From positions 1 through 34,784 of the forward strand of contig JAAYQE010000004.1 of NCBI GenBank assembly GCA_012519455.1: DNA of 34,784 nt, read 5' to 3'. Made by a program: the position numbers and the translations under genes. Within the stretch, counting starts at the first letter, position 1. Each line of letters opens with the position of its first letter. This DNA is from Syntrophomonadaceae bacterium (GTDB lineage Bacteria > Bacillota > Ch66 > Ch109). The notes beneath the pieces are model-generated. The model saw nothing but the letters and a program-made list of their open reading frames with translations. It ran no database searches and was not told the DNA's origin. This document shows, in pieces, positions 34,273 to 34,784 of this stretch.

Positions 34273-34280
34273 TTGTGATG

Positions 34281-34394
34281 CCCTCATTATTGTAGACGCA
34301 TATGGAATGCGTCTTTGAGGGGTCCACCCATAGCCGATTCACCTTTCGGCTAGAAAGACTAATTGTCCCCAGGTAAATAGATTCCTGATGGACC
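34281..34394 (-). ncRNA. Candidate three-way-junction RNA element in the etfB leader
   Basis: GGTCCA/TGGACC (34321-34326, 34389-34394) encloses two hairpins: TAGCCGA/TCGGCTA with an eight-base loop, and CAGG/CCTG with a ten-base loop. Immediately next to it, CCCTCA/TGAGGG encloses AGACGCAT/ATGCGTCT with a five-base loop. This resembles a riboswitch-like three-way junction plus an expression-platform hairpin. I do not recognise the class; no T run follows. Confidence 0.4.
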
Positions 34395-34452
34395 CTGCTT
34401 TAATGTGCCCAGAAAAATCCAGGCCAAAAAATTACTTAAATTCAGTTTAGCC

Positions 34453-34481
34453 AATTAGTCGCACTTTCTATCCGACTAATT
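34453..34481. repeat. 9-bp inverted repeat AATTAGTCG in the etfB leader
   Basis: AATTAGTCG and CGACTAATT are separated by 11 bases (CACTTTCTATC). The AATTAGTC sequence also occurs in the junction of the neighbouring three-way element, so the two stretches could pair alternatively. Confidence 0.65.
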
Positions 34482-34526
34482 CATTCCCGGGCTCTATCTC
34501 CTAATTTCCCATTTGATTACTCATAA

Positions 34527-34548
34527 AAAAAGCCCGGCCCTAGAGCAT
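34527..34548 (-). terminator. Weak terminator after cheR
   Basis: On the minus strand GCTC and GGGC pair around TAGGGCC and are followed by seven T residues, about 80 bases past the cheR stop. A longer-range alternative pairs CCGGGCT with AGCCCGG 40 bases away. Confidence 0.4.
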
Positions 34549-34573
34549 TTCATAACAAAGTTTTCTTTTCTCC

Positions 34574-34603
34574 TAGTTCTACATAAAGCAAACAAATTCC
34601 TGC
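34574..34603 (-). promoter_or_regulatory. SigH-like promoter motif upstream of the etfB leader
   Basis: GCAGGAATT, 12 bases, GTAGAACTA on the minus strand. The -35 half is identical to that upstream of the thiolase gene; the -10 half has one mismatch (GAAC for GAAT). A weak terminator follows within about 30 bases, so it may drive a short RNA or an attenuated etf transcript. Confidence 0.4.
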
Positions 34604-34628
34604 CTGAGGCTAAAAATTTTCATCTATT

Positions 34629-34784
34629 TTAAGTCTTTTGATAAAAAAAAGTCGCAATAGAGGTCAAACCTAATTCTCGTGCCTGAAAAATTTGTTCGGT
34701 ACTACCGATGAATAATACTCCGCCCTTGCGTAAAGCCTGGTGAAAACGCTGATACAAACGGGTTTTAGCTTCCTCGGTAAAATA
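34629..34784 (-). CDS. cheR: CheR-type chemotaxis methyltransferase (partial, runs off right edge)
   Basis: Translation of the minus strand from the window edge gives [18 protein letters not shown], then [21 protein letters not shown] and a terminal [10 protein letters not shown] before TAA. This is the C-terminal end of the SAM-dependent CheR domain, which methylates glutamates of chemoreceptors. Most of the gene is outside the window, so its start and any N-terminal or fused domains are unknown. Confidence 0.88.
   Translation of the reverse strand, partial: YFTEEAKTRLYQRFHQALRKGGVLFIGSTEQIFQARELGLTSIATFFYQKT

Noticed and set aside
34321-34394. Hammerhead ribozyme, suggested by CTGATGG next to a three-way junction and a GAAA
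   Set aside because: The core needs CUGAUGA followed by stem II and then GAAA; here the last base is G and GAAA lies upstream, in the wrong order.
34202-34481. Inverted repeats as ends of a small transposon or MITE
   Set aside because: No target-site duplication or transposase remnant is visible, and the repeats are nested inside a promoter-to-gene leader, so RNA structure is the simpler explanation.

Overview
The window is a stretch of low-to-mid GC DNA from an anaerobic, Clostridia-like Bacillota, most like the Peptococcaceae, Desulfotomaculum or Desulfitobacterium groups. That placement is an inference from gene content. The supporting signs are strong AGGAGG ribosome binding sites with frequent TTG and GTG starts, a T-box leader, a DnaD protein, possible SigH-type promoters, an 11-gene complex I without NuoEFG, a MetF/MetV methylene-THF reductase set, and an EtfBA plus DUF224 membrane iron-sulfur oxidoreductase. 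Nearly every gene lies on the minus strand; the one clear plus-strand gene is the MBL hydrolase at 13224..14105. I saw no insertion sequence, prophage or CRISPR array.

From left to right. 1-3020: the end of a dnaD-type gene cut by the window edge, a beta-CASP RNase-like metallohydrolase, and a small helical protein of unknown function. 3256-5411: an aminotransferase and an Lrp/AsnC regulator joined by an ATGA overlap, preceded by a T-box leader with its own promoter. 5432-6193: an unknown protein with a proline-rich linker. 6276-10924: an HdrA-MvhD fusion, metV, metF and a second HdrA-like flavoprotein. This set looks like a flavin- and iron-sulfur-based methylenetetrahydrofolate reductase complex of the Wood-Ljungdahl methyl branch, without HdrB or HdrC nearby. 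10972-13089: a UbiB/AarF kinase-like protein and a phasin-like coiled-coil protein from one promoter, with a terminator hairpin between them. 13136-15206: the plus-strand MBL hydrolase facing a cation diffusion facilitator whose leader holds a possible attenuator. 15306-17343: an ECF sigma factor and an overlapping membrane-anchored partner.

17467-27173 is a complete nuoABCDHIJKLMN operon with promoter and terminator. Next come tRNA-Leu(CAG), coaD, an acetyl-CoA acetyltransferase, a DUF224 (EMO/HdrD-like) oxidoreductase, etfA and etfB, and the end of a cheR gene cut by the right edge. EtfBA and the membrane oxidoreductase would move electrons between acyl-CoA dehydrogenases and menaquinone; the Nuo complex would connect ferredoxin or another donor to quinone; the MetFV-Hdr set would link the methyl branch of carbon metabolism to the same electron pool. 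Together this suggests a menaquinone-containing anaerobe with acetogenic, syntrophic or sulfate-reducing lifestyle; the window alone does not decide which.

The least explained parts are non-coding: the highly structured 560-base leader upstream of etfB, a nested hairpin element between the thiolase gene and coaD, the T-box on a regulator/aminotransferase operon, the CDF leader, and three matching SigH-like promoter motifs with identical 12-base spacing.
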